Assembly (NCBI GenBank): GCA_021372715.1
Contig: JAJFTX010000081.1
Span: 1 to 16,796 of the forward strand
Source of the DNA: Methanobacterium sp.
GTDB lineage: Archaea > Methanobacteriota > Methanobacteria > Methanobacteriales > Methanobacteriaceae
Reading direction: 5' to 3'
Length of the DNA: 16,796 bases
Shown here: piece by piece, positions 6,791 through 13,715 of the stretch
Position numbering within the stretch: the stretch's first letter is position 1
How the letters are laid out: every line of letters begins with the position of its first letter
Made by a program: the position numbers and the translations under genes
Notes under the pieces: generated by a model
The model's input: the letters and a program-made list of their open reading frames with translations, nothing else
Database searches by the model: none
What the model was told of the DNA's origin: nothing

Positions 6791-7232
6791 TATAGGTGTA
6801 CTCCTAATAAGTCATGGAAGTAGATTACCATACGGTGAAGATGTAATAAACAAAATAGCAGAGATTTACCGAGAGAAAACCGATTATCCAGTTATAGTAA
6901 GTTATATGAATATGTCTAAACCAACCATACCAACAGCCATAAATCAATTGGCTGAATCAGGGGTGGAAAAGATCATAGCTATTCCTGTATTTCTCGCTCA
7001 TGGAGTACATACCACCCAAGACATACCCAATATCTTGGGAATTGACAACGGACATGATTTAAAAGAACAATCTTCTACAGGAAATGAACACCACCATGGT
7101 CATGGGCACAGCCACCATGAAGAAGAAACTGAAGAAATTAGTTTCAAAGGTGAAATTATCTACACTGAACCATTAGGTGCAGATAGAAGGATAGCTGATA
7201 TAATAGAAGATAGGGTTAATGATGCCCTCTGA
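6762..7232 (+). CDS. cfbA: Sirohydrochlorin nickel/cobalt chelatase CfbA (CbiX small form)
   Basis: This 156-aa single-domain class II chelatase inserts Ni2+ into sirohydrochlorin in the first committed step of coenzyme F430 synthesis, and can also insert Co2+ on the way to cobamides. The ISHGS motif places a catalytic His at H18, and FLAHGVHTTQDIP gives H80 and H83. A His-rich stretch, HHHGHGHSHH (110-119), followed by acidic residues interrupts the region before the last strands; such a loop is known in some CbiX-type chelatases and could hold metal before insertion. The small form works as a homodimer. GGAGTGA (6749-6755) lies 6 nt before ATG 6762, inside the DUF35 gene. The gene overlaps thiL by 11 bp. 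Function is strongly supported by family; metal preference is inferred from the methanogen context. Confidence 0.93.
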   Translation: MDTNSNSKNNIGVLLISHGSRLPYGEDVINKIAEIYREKTDYPVIVSYMNMSKPTIPTAINQLAESGVEKIIAIPVFLAHGVHTTQDIPNILGIDNGHDLKEQSSTGNEHHHGHGHSHHEEETEEISFKGEIIYTEPLGADRRIADIIEDRVNDAL

Positions 7233-8265
7233 AAAATACAGAATTACTGATCTTGGTGAAAAGGAAATAATAAAAAGGCTTCTTTTAAGAAGCCAGAATA
7301 TCCCTTTTAAATCTTCTTTTTTTGATGAAAATTTTTTAAAAAGTTTAAGTGATGATGCTGCCCTGATTGATTTTAAAGATAATTATTTGGTAGCAACTTC
7401 TGATATGTTAACCCGATCAAAACATTTCCCGGAGGAAATGAGCTATTCTCAGATAGGGAAAAAAATTGTAACAGTTAATGTAAGCGATCTGGCAGCCATG
7501 GGTGCTGAAACACTGGGAATTATATTGGCCATGGGCTTACCCTCTGACTTGGAAGTTTCAAAATTCGATGCTCTGATAGATGGAATTCTACAAGCTTGTG
7601 AAAAATATCATATGGCCCTTATCGGAGGAGATACCAATGAATCGAAAGAACTTACTCTTTGTGGAACTTGTCTGGGCATTTTAACAAAAGATAAAGTACT
7701 CATGAAAAGTGGAGCCAAGTATAAAGATATAGTCGCTGTTACAGGGCCTTTAGGCTTAGCTGCTGCTGGTTTTATAGTTCTTAACACAGATGATAAAAAA
7801 TTGAAGAACTTGTCTCCTGAAGTTAAAGATAAAGTAATAAAACATGCCCTAGAACCCGAAGCACAGTTAGAGAAAGGATTATTACTGGCAAAAACAGGAG
7901 CTATCACATCTGCCACAGATATAACTGATGGTTTATTAAGTGAAATTGACGAAATAATAAATTCTAGTGGTTCTGGTATTGGCATGACCATATACGAAGA
8001 ATTAATACCCATAACATCCGAAGTAAAAGTTATTTCACATATATTAAAGAAAAACAAACTTAAAATGGCCCTCTCTTTTGGTGAGGATTTCCAACTCCTG
8101 GTAACAGTTAATCCAGATAAATTTGAAGAAGTAAAAAAGGATTATGGGCTTTATAAAATTGGACATGTAAACTCATCTGGAGAAATTCGTATGATAGATA
8201 AGGAAGGTAAAACAAATATATTACAGCCAGAGGGTTATGAACACTTCAAAAAATTAAGCGAATAA
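7222..8265 (+). CDS. thiL: Thiamine-monophosphate kinase ThiL
   Basis: This protein of 347 aa from the second of two adjacent ATGs belongs to the PurM/ThiL ATP-binding family. It phosphorylates thiamine monophosphate to the active cofactor thiamine diphosphate. The metal and nucleotide signatures are all present: SDDAA (D44, D45), TSDM (D61), NVSDLAAMGA (D89), GGDT (D137) and ATDITDGL (D233, D236). The length fits the archaeal enzyme. ATG 7222 is preferred over ATG 7219 because the weak AGGGT site (7212-7216) then lies 5 nt away rather than 2. The start is embedded in the end of cfbA, so translation is probably coupled, although the pathways are unrelated apart from both making cofactors. No missing residues were noticed. 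Confidence 0.93.
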   Translation: MPSEKYRITDLGEKEIIKRLLLRSQNIPFKSSFFDENFLKSLSDDAALIDFKDNYLVATSDMLTRSKHFPEEMSYSQIGKKIVTVNVSDLAAMGAETLGIILAMGLPSDLEVSKFDALIDGILQACEKYHMALIGGDTNESKELTLCGTCLGILTKDKVLMKSGAKYKDIVAVTGPLGLAAAGFIVLNTDDKKLKNLSPEVKDKVIKHALEPEAQLEKGLLLAKTGAITSATDITDGLLSEIDEIINSSGSGIGMTIYEELIPITSEVKVISHILKKNKLKMALSFGEDFQLLVTVNPDKFEEVKKDYGLYKIGHVNSSGEIRMIDKEGKTNILQPEGYEHFKKLSE

Positions 8266-8326
8266 CTAATTTTAATAGATTTTAATCTCATATCCTCACT
8301 CTTTCATTAATAAATCCTGGTGGAAT

Positions 8327-9334
8327 ATGAAAAAAGAAGCCATACTTTACCAAGAAATGGGCAAAGCATTAAACTGTAAAATATGCGAAAGAAGATGTAT
8401 TATTCTACCTGGTAAAACTGGTTTTTGCCAGATGCGAGAAAATGAAGACGGTAAAATTTACAGTCTCAATTATGCTGCTGCATCATCAGTAGCAGTGGAT
8501 CCCATAGAAAAAAAGCCTTTATTTCATTTTTATCCAGGGAGCCAAGTTTTTTCATTGGGTGGTGTTGGTTGTAATTTTCGCTGCAAACACTGCCAGAATT
8601 GGGGAATATCCCAAGCTGAATTGGAAAATATCCCCACCAGAGATATGTTACCAGACGATGCTATCAAACTAACTAAAGAATATGGCTGTAAATCTATAGC
8701 TTGGACTTATAATGAACCCACTATGTGGTTTGAATATACTTTGGACTCTGCAAAATTAGCTCGAAAAGAAGACATTAAGACCGTGTATGTTACTAACGGA
8801 TATCAGACAGAGGAATCATTCCAGGAAATAAAACCATATCTAGATGCAGCAAACATAGACCTTAAGGGCATGTCAGAAAAGTTCTATAAAGAAATTTGCG
8901 ATGCCCGGCTTCAACCAGTTCTGGAAACCATCATCAGGATGCATGATGCTCGAATACATATTGAGATTACTAATCTGATGATTCCCGGTTATAATGATTC
9001 TGATGAAGATATAAAAGCCCTCGTGGAATTTATGGTTAATGAAGTGGGAGTGGAAGTACCCTTACACTTTACCCGTTTCTATCCCCAATATCAAATGCAA
9101 GATCTACCACCTACGGAAGTTAAATATTTAGAAAACGCCCATAAAATAGCCCGAGATGCTGGGATGAAATATGTTTATATCGGTAACATCCCCACCGGAA
9201 CCGGAGAAAACACATACTGTCCAGCTTGTGGTGAACTTCTCATCAAAAGGGATGGATTTCAGGTAGTAAATAACAATCTGTTAAAAGGAAAGAAATGCCC
9301 AAAATGTGGGATTAAAATTGATATAGTTTCCTGA
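8327..9334 (+). CDS. amrS: AmrS-like radical SAM enzyme (AmmeMemoRadiSam system; PflA-related)
   Basis: This 335-aa protein has three metal-binding regions. An N-terminal Cys cluster uses C17, C20, C24 and C34. The radical SAM motif is C82-x3-C86-x2-C89 (CNFRCKHC), preceded by GGVGCNF. A C-terminal zinc ribbon uses C298-x2-C301 and C324-x2-C327. This layout is that of the AmmeMemoRadiSam radical SAM protein, which usually occurs in genomes with AMMECR1 and MEMO proteins, and whose reaction is not established to my knowledge. Neither partner is in this window. Older annotations call it pyruvate formate-lyase activating enzyme-like. GGTGG (8319-8323) sits only 3 nt before ATG 8327. The 61-nt gap after thiL leaves open whether it shares that transcript. 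Confidence 0.85.
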   Translation: MKKEAILYQEMGKALNCKICERRCIILPGKTGFCQMRENEDGKIYSLNYAAASSVAVDPIEKKPLFHFYPGSQVFSLGGVGCNFRCKHCQNWGISQAELENIPTRDMLPDDAIKLTKEYGCKSIAWTYNEPTMWFEYTLDSAKLARKEDIKTVYVTNGYQTEESFQEIKPYLDAANIDLKGMSEKFYKEICDARLQPVLETIIRMHDARIHIEITNLMIPGYNDSDEDIKALVEFMVNEVGVEVPLHFTRFYPQYQMQDLPPTEVKYLENAHKIARDAGMKYVYIGNIPTGTGENTYCPACGELLIKRDGFQVVNNNLLKGKKCPKCGIKIDIVS

Positions 9335-9354
9335 TAATATTAATAAAAATTTCC

Positions 9355-9388
9355 AAAAAAATAGACATTAAAATAAATAAAAATAAAA
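9355..9388 (-). terminator. Oligo-T terminator after the UbiD-family gene
   Basis: Read on the minus strand, the region just beyond the stop codon at 9389 has several T-runs, ending in T7 (complement of 9355-9361). This is the typical form of an archaeal intrinsic terminator in a convergent gap. Confidence 0.5.
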
Positions 9389-10684
9389 TCAATCATCCAT
9401 CTTACTAACTCTCTGAAACTTCTCCAACCTATCTAAAGGTTTAGTAGCATCCACCCCTATCTTTGTGGTGGTTCCATCGGGTGTGGCAGTGGGATCCAGT
9501 GATGAACCACGAGCTCCGGGAATAATCAACATATCATCATCTCCTTTTACTCGTGTTGCAATTGCATATTCTATATCTTCGCTTTTAAAGACATCGATAT
9601 CCTCATCAACCACAACACAATGTTTAAGAGACGGATGTGCCGTCAGAGCAGCCATTAAAACATTTTTACCATCGCCCTGTGTCTGTTTTTGGATGGAAAC
9701 AGCAGCGTGTAACCAGCAGCAGCCTCCTTCAGTTAAAACCACATTTTTAATCGTGGGAACTGTGTTCTGGACAATATTAAATATCCTAGGTTCCTGGGGC
9801 AGTCCCTGCAATAGTTTATGTTCCAGCCCTGCAGGCATAATGGCATGATAAAGAGGATCTTTCTTATAATGCATTTTACGCAGTTTTATAACTGGTTCCT
9901 TACGCACCACATCATAAGTATCAGTTAAATCTACAAATGGACCTTCATCAGCCCTTTCATGTGGTAATATTTCGCCTTCAAGGAGTATTTCACAATCAGG
10001 TGCTTCTAAATCTACAGCATCACATTTTATCAGTTTCATCTCACCTTTATGGAAATGGTTAGCCACTTCTAGTTCATCTGTAGTGATTGGTACTGACGTA
10101 CAGGAGGCCAATAGGGTAGCTGGATGCATTCCTATGGCAATGGCAATTTCTAATGGTTCATCTAATTTTTCTGCCTTTTGATGATAAGTGTACAGGTTTC
10201 TGGGTACAATTCTCACACCCATTGTGTCCCTATCAGAAACTAACATACGGTGAATGGATGCATTTCGTACTCCGGTTTCCGGATCTTTGGCTATGATAAC
10301 TCCTGCGGTGATGTAAGGTCCGGCGTCATTCTTGTAATAGGTGGGTATAGGGATTTCTGTTAAGTCTGGTTTTTTAGAAATCGGGAAATTTTCTGAAATA
10401 TCCTGTTCTTCACCAATGGGCAGAGGATTATTCATCGCTTTAATGATCCTGCTACTTATTTCTGGAACTTCAATCCCTAGTGCATAGGCTATTTTTTGCC
10501 GACTATTACATATACCGGATATTATACGTTTATCACTGTGTTTGATTTGTTCAAATATCACCAAGTCCTTGCTCCGTTGACCAATTATCTTTGAAACTTC
10601 ATATTCCAATTGGACTTCTTTTTCAACCTTGAAAACCTCAAATTCATTCTTCAAGATATTTAAAAATTCTCTAAAATTATCCAT
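9389..10684 (-). CDS. UbiD-family decarboxylase, possibly anhydromevalonate-phosphate decarboxylase
   Basis: This 431-aa prenylated-FMN-dependent decarboxylase has the typical NASIHRM (141-147) cofactor/Mn2+ region, LEGEI (235-239) and DEGPF (246-250) blocks that carry the catalytic acidic residues of the family. Archaea that lack the classical mevalonate route use a UbiD homologue to decarboxylate trans-anhydromevalonate 5-phosphate to isopentenyl phosphate, and methanogens are expected to have one. This length and sequence type are compatible with that role. An aromatic-acid decarboxylase cannot be excluded. It would need prenylated FMN from a UbiX enzyme that is not in this window. The gene begins 14 nt after purE on the same strand. 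GAGGT (10691-10695) is 6 nt before ATG. Family is confident; substrate is moderate inference. Confidence 0.85.
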   Translation of the reverse strand: MDNFREFLNILKNEFEVFKVEKEVQLEYEVSKIIGQRSKDLVIFEQIKHSDKRIISGICNSRQKIAYALGIEVPEISSRIIKAMNNPLPIGEEQDISENFPISKKPDLTEIPIPTYYKNDAGPYITAGVIIAKDPETGVRNASIHRMLVSDRDTMGVRIVPRNLYTYHQKAEKLDEPLEIAIAIGMHPATLLASCTSVPITTDELEVANHFHKGEMKLIKCDAVDLEAPDCEILLEGEILPHERADEGPFVDLTDTYDVVRKEPVIKLRKMHYKKDPLYHAIMPAGLEHKLLQGLPQEPRIFNIVQNTVPTIKNVVLTEGGCCWLHAAVSIQKQTQGDGKNVLMAALTAHPSLKHCVVVDEDIDVFKSEDIEYAIATRVKGDDDMLIIPGARGSSLDPTATPDGTTTKIGVDATKPLDRLEKFQRVSKMDD

Positions 10685-10698
10685 TGAATAACCTCATA

Positions 10699-11715
10699 TT
10701 ATATTATTAATTTTTTAAATTTTAATAATTTATTCTTTAACTCCTCATTGCCAATAGCCAGTATTTGTGCTGCTAACAGAGCAGCGTTACCTCCTTCCTC
10801 TATGCCTATAGTAGCAACCGGCACACCAGGAGGCATATTCACCATGGATAATAAGGCGTCAAAACCATCCAACCTTCGGGCACAGGGTACTCCAATAACT
10901 GGTTTTTCAGTGTAAGCTACCACAGAACCGGTTACGTGTGCTGAAAGACCCGAAATAGCTATAAATAATTTAACATTCTCCATTTGTCCCATATAACTTT
11001 CGAAGACTTCAGGATCCCTTATTGGAGATAATATCCTTAAATCATATTTTATACCCAATTTATCTAGAAATACAGTGGTTCTCTTTGCTACTTTTATATC
11101 AGAATAACTTCCTGCTATTATCGCAACATCTGGATTTTTTATTTTATTTTCAGAGTCTAATTTATAATCTTGGGATGTATTAAGAGGGTTTTGTTCTTTA
11201 AAAGTATTTTTAGAGTAATAATTACCTTCAAGTCTCTGTTCAAGTTTTTTCTGGTCTTTATCAACCTTATAGAAAAATTCCCTGCGCATAACAGAAAGAT
11301 TTTTCCTTACTTCCTTATTATGTACGCCTATTATTTGCGAGGCAAGTATAGCACCGTTTTCACCCCTATCTATACCTACTGTAGCAACCGGAGCTCCTAA
11401 AGGCATTTGAACAGATGCGAATAATGCATCCAATCCTTCCAGCTTAACCTTCACCGGCACTCCTACTACAGGTTTATGGGTGTTTGCTGCAATAATTCCA
11501 GGGAGATGTGCTGATAATCCTGCAATGCCCATGAAAACTTCTACACCATTTTTGGTTGATTCTGTAACTATATCTTTAACCTTCTGGTGAGTTCTATGAG
11601 CTGATGCCACCTGTAAATCATATGGAATCTTCATGGTTTCCAGAATCGTTACAGCCTTTTCTGCTATGTTAAAATCAGAAGCACTACCCATCAGTATCAT
11701 AACTTTTGGTTCCAT
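10699..11715 (-). CDS. purE: Tandem two-domain PurE (AIR carboxylase), second domain degenerate
   Basis: The gene encodes two PurE domains in one 338-aa chain, joined by a charged linker (about 140-195). Domain 1 (about 4-138) has GSASD (10-14), SAHRT with the catalytic H40, and GLSAHLPG (66-73), so it should interconvert AIR and CAIR (or N5-CAIR) in purine synthesis. Domain 2 (about 196-325) keeps GSYSD (202-206) and GLSAH (256-260) but reads SPIR (230-233) where SAHR is expected, so the catalytic His is Ile232. It is probably structural or regulatory. Two-domain PurE proteins are known in Methanobacteriales. ATG 11715 is preferred over the adjacent ATG 11718 because AGGAG (11721-11725) is then 5 nt away instead of 2. 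The gene leads a likely operon with the UbiD-family gene. Confidence 0.92.
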   Translation of the reverse strand: MEPKVMILMGSASDFNIAEKAVTILETMKIPYDLQVASAHRTHQKVKDIVTESTKNGVEVFMGIAGLSAHLPGIIAANTHKPVVGVPVKVKLEGLDALFASVQMPLGAPVATVGIDRGENGAILASQIIGVHNKEVRKNLSVMRREFFYKVDKDQKKLEQRLEGNYYSKNTFKEQNPLNTSQDYKLDSENKIKNPDVAIIAGSYSDIKVAKRTTVFLDKLGIKYDLRILSPIRDPEVFESYMGQMENVKLFIAISGLSAHVTGSVVAYTEKPVIGVPCARRLDGFDALLSMVNMPPGVPVATIGIEEGGNAALLAAQILAIGNEELKNKLLKFKKLII

Positions 11716-11763
11716 CATATCTCCTGTTAAGTTTAATAAAAATTGTGAAATTGAAAATAATTC

Positions 11764-11775
11764 ACTTTATACTTT
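11764..11775 (-). promoter_or_regulatory. Possible TATA box for purE
   Basis: AAAGTATAAAGT on the minus strand lies about 50-60 nt upstream of the start codon, giving a leader of roughly 25 nt. The whole intergenic region is AT-rich, so this is a weak call; a second candidate lies near 11783-11792. Confidence 0.3.
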
Positions 11776-11862
11776 AATTACTATATTATACTAAAATTAT
11801 ATGCACGAGAAAAGTAAATAAAGTTTTTTAATGAAGATTTAGGGAAAAAAATTAAAGTCACT

Positions 11863-11886
11863 CCATATACAAATCATTATATATGG
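11863..11886 (+). promoter_or_regulatory. TATA box within an inverted repeat, upstream of the glycosyltransferase
   Basis: CCATATA (11863-11869) and TATATGG (11880-11886) form a 7-bp inverted repeat with a 10-nt spacer. The right arm overlaps the best TATA candidate, TTATATAT (11878-11885 region). The expected transcription start is around 11905-11912, just before the ribosome binding sites, so the leader would be very short. The symmetry suggests that a repressor could mask the TATA box. Confidence 0.35.
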
Positions 11887-11927
11887 TTATATTTAATTAA
11901 GTTAAAGGAATTTTGAAGGTGCACACT

Positions 11928-13649
11928 GTGTTATGGATAGTTCTATTTTTCATGTTAATCATTGGTTCAATAAAAACAGTTAACTCCAGTAAAATGAGTG
12001 TTTCAGTGATAATACCTGCTTTTAATGAAGACAAAACTGTAGGCAATGTAGTAAAAACTGTTAAAAAGTTAAGCTACATCGATGAAATTATCGTAGTAGA
12101 TGATGGTTCCTATGACAACACCGCTTCGGTAGCAGAAAATGCAGGGGCTACCGTAATACAGCATACTAAGAATCGAGGCAAAGGTGCAGCAATAAAAACT
12201 GGTTTTAACAACTCTAAAGGAGATATAATAGTCTTTTTTGATGCAGATATAGAAAATTTAACTCCAAAACAAGTTGATAATGTAATTAAACCTATAATCA
12301 ACGGCGAAGCTGATATTACCAAGACTAAATTCAAAAGAGAAGCAGGTCGCGTAACCGAACTCACAGCCAAACCCTTGTTAAATTTCTTTTTCCCCGAGAT
12401 AAAGTTCGATCAACCCCTTAGTGGGCAGTTCGCAGCTAAAAGATCCTTCCTAAATAAGATAAAATTAGAAGATGATTACGGGGTAGATGTAGGGATCGTG
12501 CTGGATGCAGATGTGAGAGGTTTAAGGATCAAAGAAGTAGACATCGGGAAAATTCATCATGTGTTATCTCCACTTAACGAACTTAATATGGTAGCCACGG
12601 AAGTGGTGAGAACCATAGTGCAAAGGGCAACCGAGTACGGACGAGTAGCAATGATCGACTCGTTAGGCAGATCAATTAGAATGGAAATTTTAGGACTTTC
12701 AATGGTCTTTTTAGGTATTTTCAGCACCTTCTTCATCAGACCAGTACCTGTGGAATTGGGACTTCTCATATCCATTGCTGGGGCAGTGGTAGCCATATAC
12801 TACTTAGTCAAGATAATTAGAATATCTTATAACATGTTAAGAAAACCAGAAGGGAGAATCCAAACACTTAAATCTTTCTTCTATATGCATTCTCCCATAT
12901 TAGTATCAGCAATTATATTACTGGCCATGATTAGCACGCTTTTAGGTGCTGTGCAATTTCAGGATGGTAAGGTGAGTATTGAACCCACTTCTAGAAATCT
13001 TATAATATGGGGACCCAATCAGGAAAATAAGAGTATTGATCTGAGAGGCCCGTATACTGTGGATAGTGCATTGGAAAATGAAACAAGCCTTATTAGGATG
13101 CCTAAAGAAGCTATGGATTCACTCGGCCTTGCTTATGGGGATATAATATATATCAATAATACGAATTATTCCCTTAACCAAACGGTTCCTGGGGAGGATA
13201 ATGTTATGCGTATTCCTGCCGACATTAGAAGTTATCTCGGTCTAAATATCAGGGATGTAATAAGAGATAGTGATGTGAGAAACATTTTCAAAAATCTTTA
13301 TGCTGAAAAAACTGTGCCAGTCCAGAATTATGCTAATTTAACACTTAAAGAAGGAATTATAATAAAAACCGGTTCGGATATGGGTAGAATAGTTAATATA
13401 TATATTGATGATCAAAAAGTAGCCAGTACTTCAGGAATATTTAAAAATGGGACCTACGATGTTTATGTTAATGGGGTAAAATATACCAGCATATACTTCG
13501 ATGATCAAAACCCTAAGAGCAATAATTATCTATACGTTGGAGATAAATTAATAAAAATTGAGATTGCTGATGAAATTAGATCTGACATGATCTTTGCAAC
13601 AGTTAACGAAGGTTGGTTCCTTAGTTTCATTTTTAATGGAACTAGTTAA
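11928..13649 (+). CDS. Membrane glycosyltransferase (GT2/GpgS-like) with sequon-rich C-terminal barrel-like domain
   Basis: A 573-aa protein counted from GTG 11928, preferred because AAGGTG (11916-11921) lies 6 nt before it; TTG 11913 would add five residues. Residues 2-17 are hydrophobic. The GT-A domain (about 25-235) has VIIPAFNED, DDG (58-60) and FDAD (D105, D107). PLSGQF (163-168), YGVDVG (184-189) and the HH...PLNEL block (210-218) recall glucosyl-3-phosphoglycerate synthase more than dolichol-phosphate mannose synthase. Helices at about 253-270, 276-297 and 322-342 put the last 230 residues outside if the GT is cytosolic. That part has eight N-x-S/T sequons (367, 384, 410, 413, 417, 470, 507, 570). 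It also has two matching motifs (R390-x-P...LGL...D405 and R428-x-P...LGL...D443) like a double-psi/AbrB barrel. The donor and acceptor are unknown. Confidence 0.82.
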   Translation: MLWIVLFFMLIIGSIKTVNSSKMSVSVIIPAFNEDKTVGNVVKTVKKLSYIDEIIVVDDGSYDNTASVAENAGATVIQHTKNRGKGAAIKTGFNNSKGDIIVFFDADIENLTPKQVDNVIKPIINGEADITKTKFKREAGRVTELTAKPLLNFFFPEIKFDQPLSGQFAAKRSFLNKIKLEDDYGVDVGIVLDADVRGLRIKEVDIGKIHHVLSPLNELNMVATEVVRTIVQRATEYGRVAMIDSLGRSIRMEILGLSMVFLGIFSTFFIRPVPVELGLLISIAGAVVAIYYLVKIIRISYNMLRKPEGRIQTLKSFFYMHSPILVSAIILLAMISTLLGAVQFQDGKVSIEPTSRNLIIWGPNQENKSIDLRGPYTVDSALENETSLIRMPKEAMDSLGLAYGDIIYINNTNYSLNQTVPGEDNVMRIPADIRSYLGLNIRDVIRDSDVRNIFKNLYAEKTVPVQNYANLTLKEGIIIKTGSDMGRIVNIYIDDQKVASTSGIFKNGTYDVYVNGVKYTSIYFDDQNPKSNNYLYVGDKLIKIEIADEIRSDMIFATVNEGWFLSFIFNGTS

Positions 13650-13657
13650 TTCTTTTT
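13650..13657 (+). terminator. Oligo-T terminator after the glycosyltransferase
   Basis: TTCTTTTT begins directly after the TAA at 13647-13649 in the convergent gap. It is short, so moderate to low confidence. Confidence 0.35.
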
Positions 13658-13692
13658 AAAAAATTATTTATAAATTTTAGATCAAAGGATTA

Positions 13693-13710
13693 GAAAATAA
13701 AAAAATAATA
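13693..13710 (-). terminator. Oligo-T terminator after the marker 11 gene
   Basis: The minus strand reads TATTATTTTTTTATTTTC within 25 nt of the stop codon at 13716, with a run of seven T (complement of 13699-13705). Confidence 0.5.
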
Positions 13711-13715
13711 TTTGG

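Noticed and set aside
7608..8057. Minus-strand ORF of 149 codons inside thiL
   Set aside because: thiL motifs cover the same DNA on the plus strand; this is a shadow frame.
9465..9848. Plus-strand ORF of 127 codons inside the UbiD-family gene
   Set aside because: The coding strand is clearly the minus one, with conserved UbiD motifs through the same stretch. The antisense product is low-complexity and resembles nothing.
10699..11715. Recent duplication or assembly artefact in purE
   Set aside because: The two domains are strongly diverged at protein and DNA level and are joined by a specific linker. Two-domain PurE proteins are known in this order.
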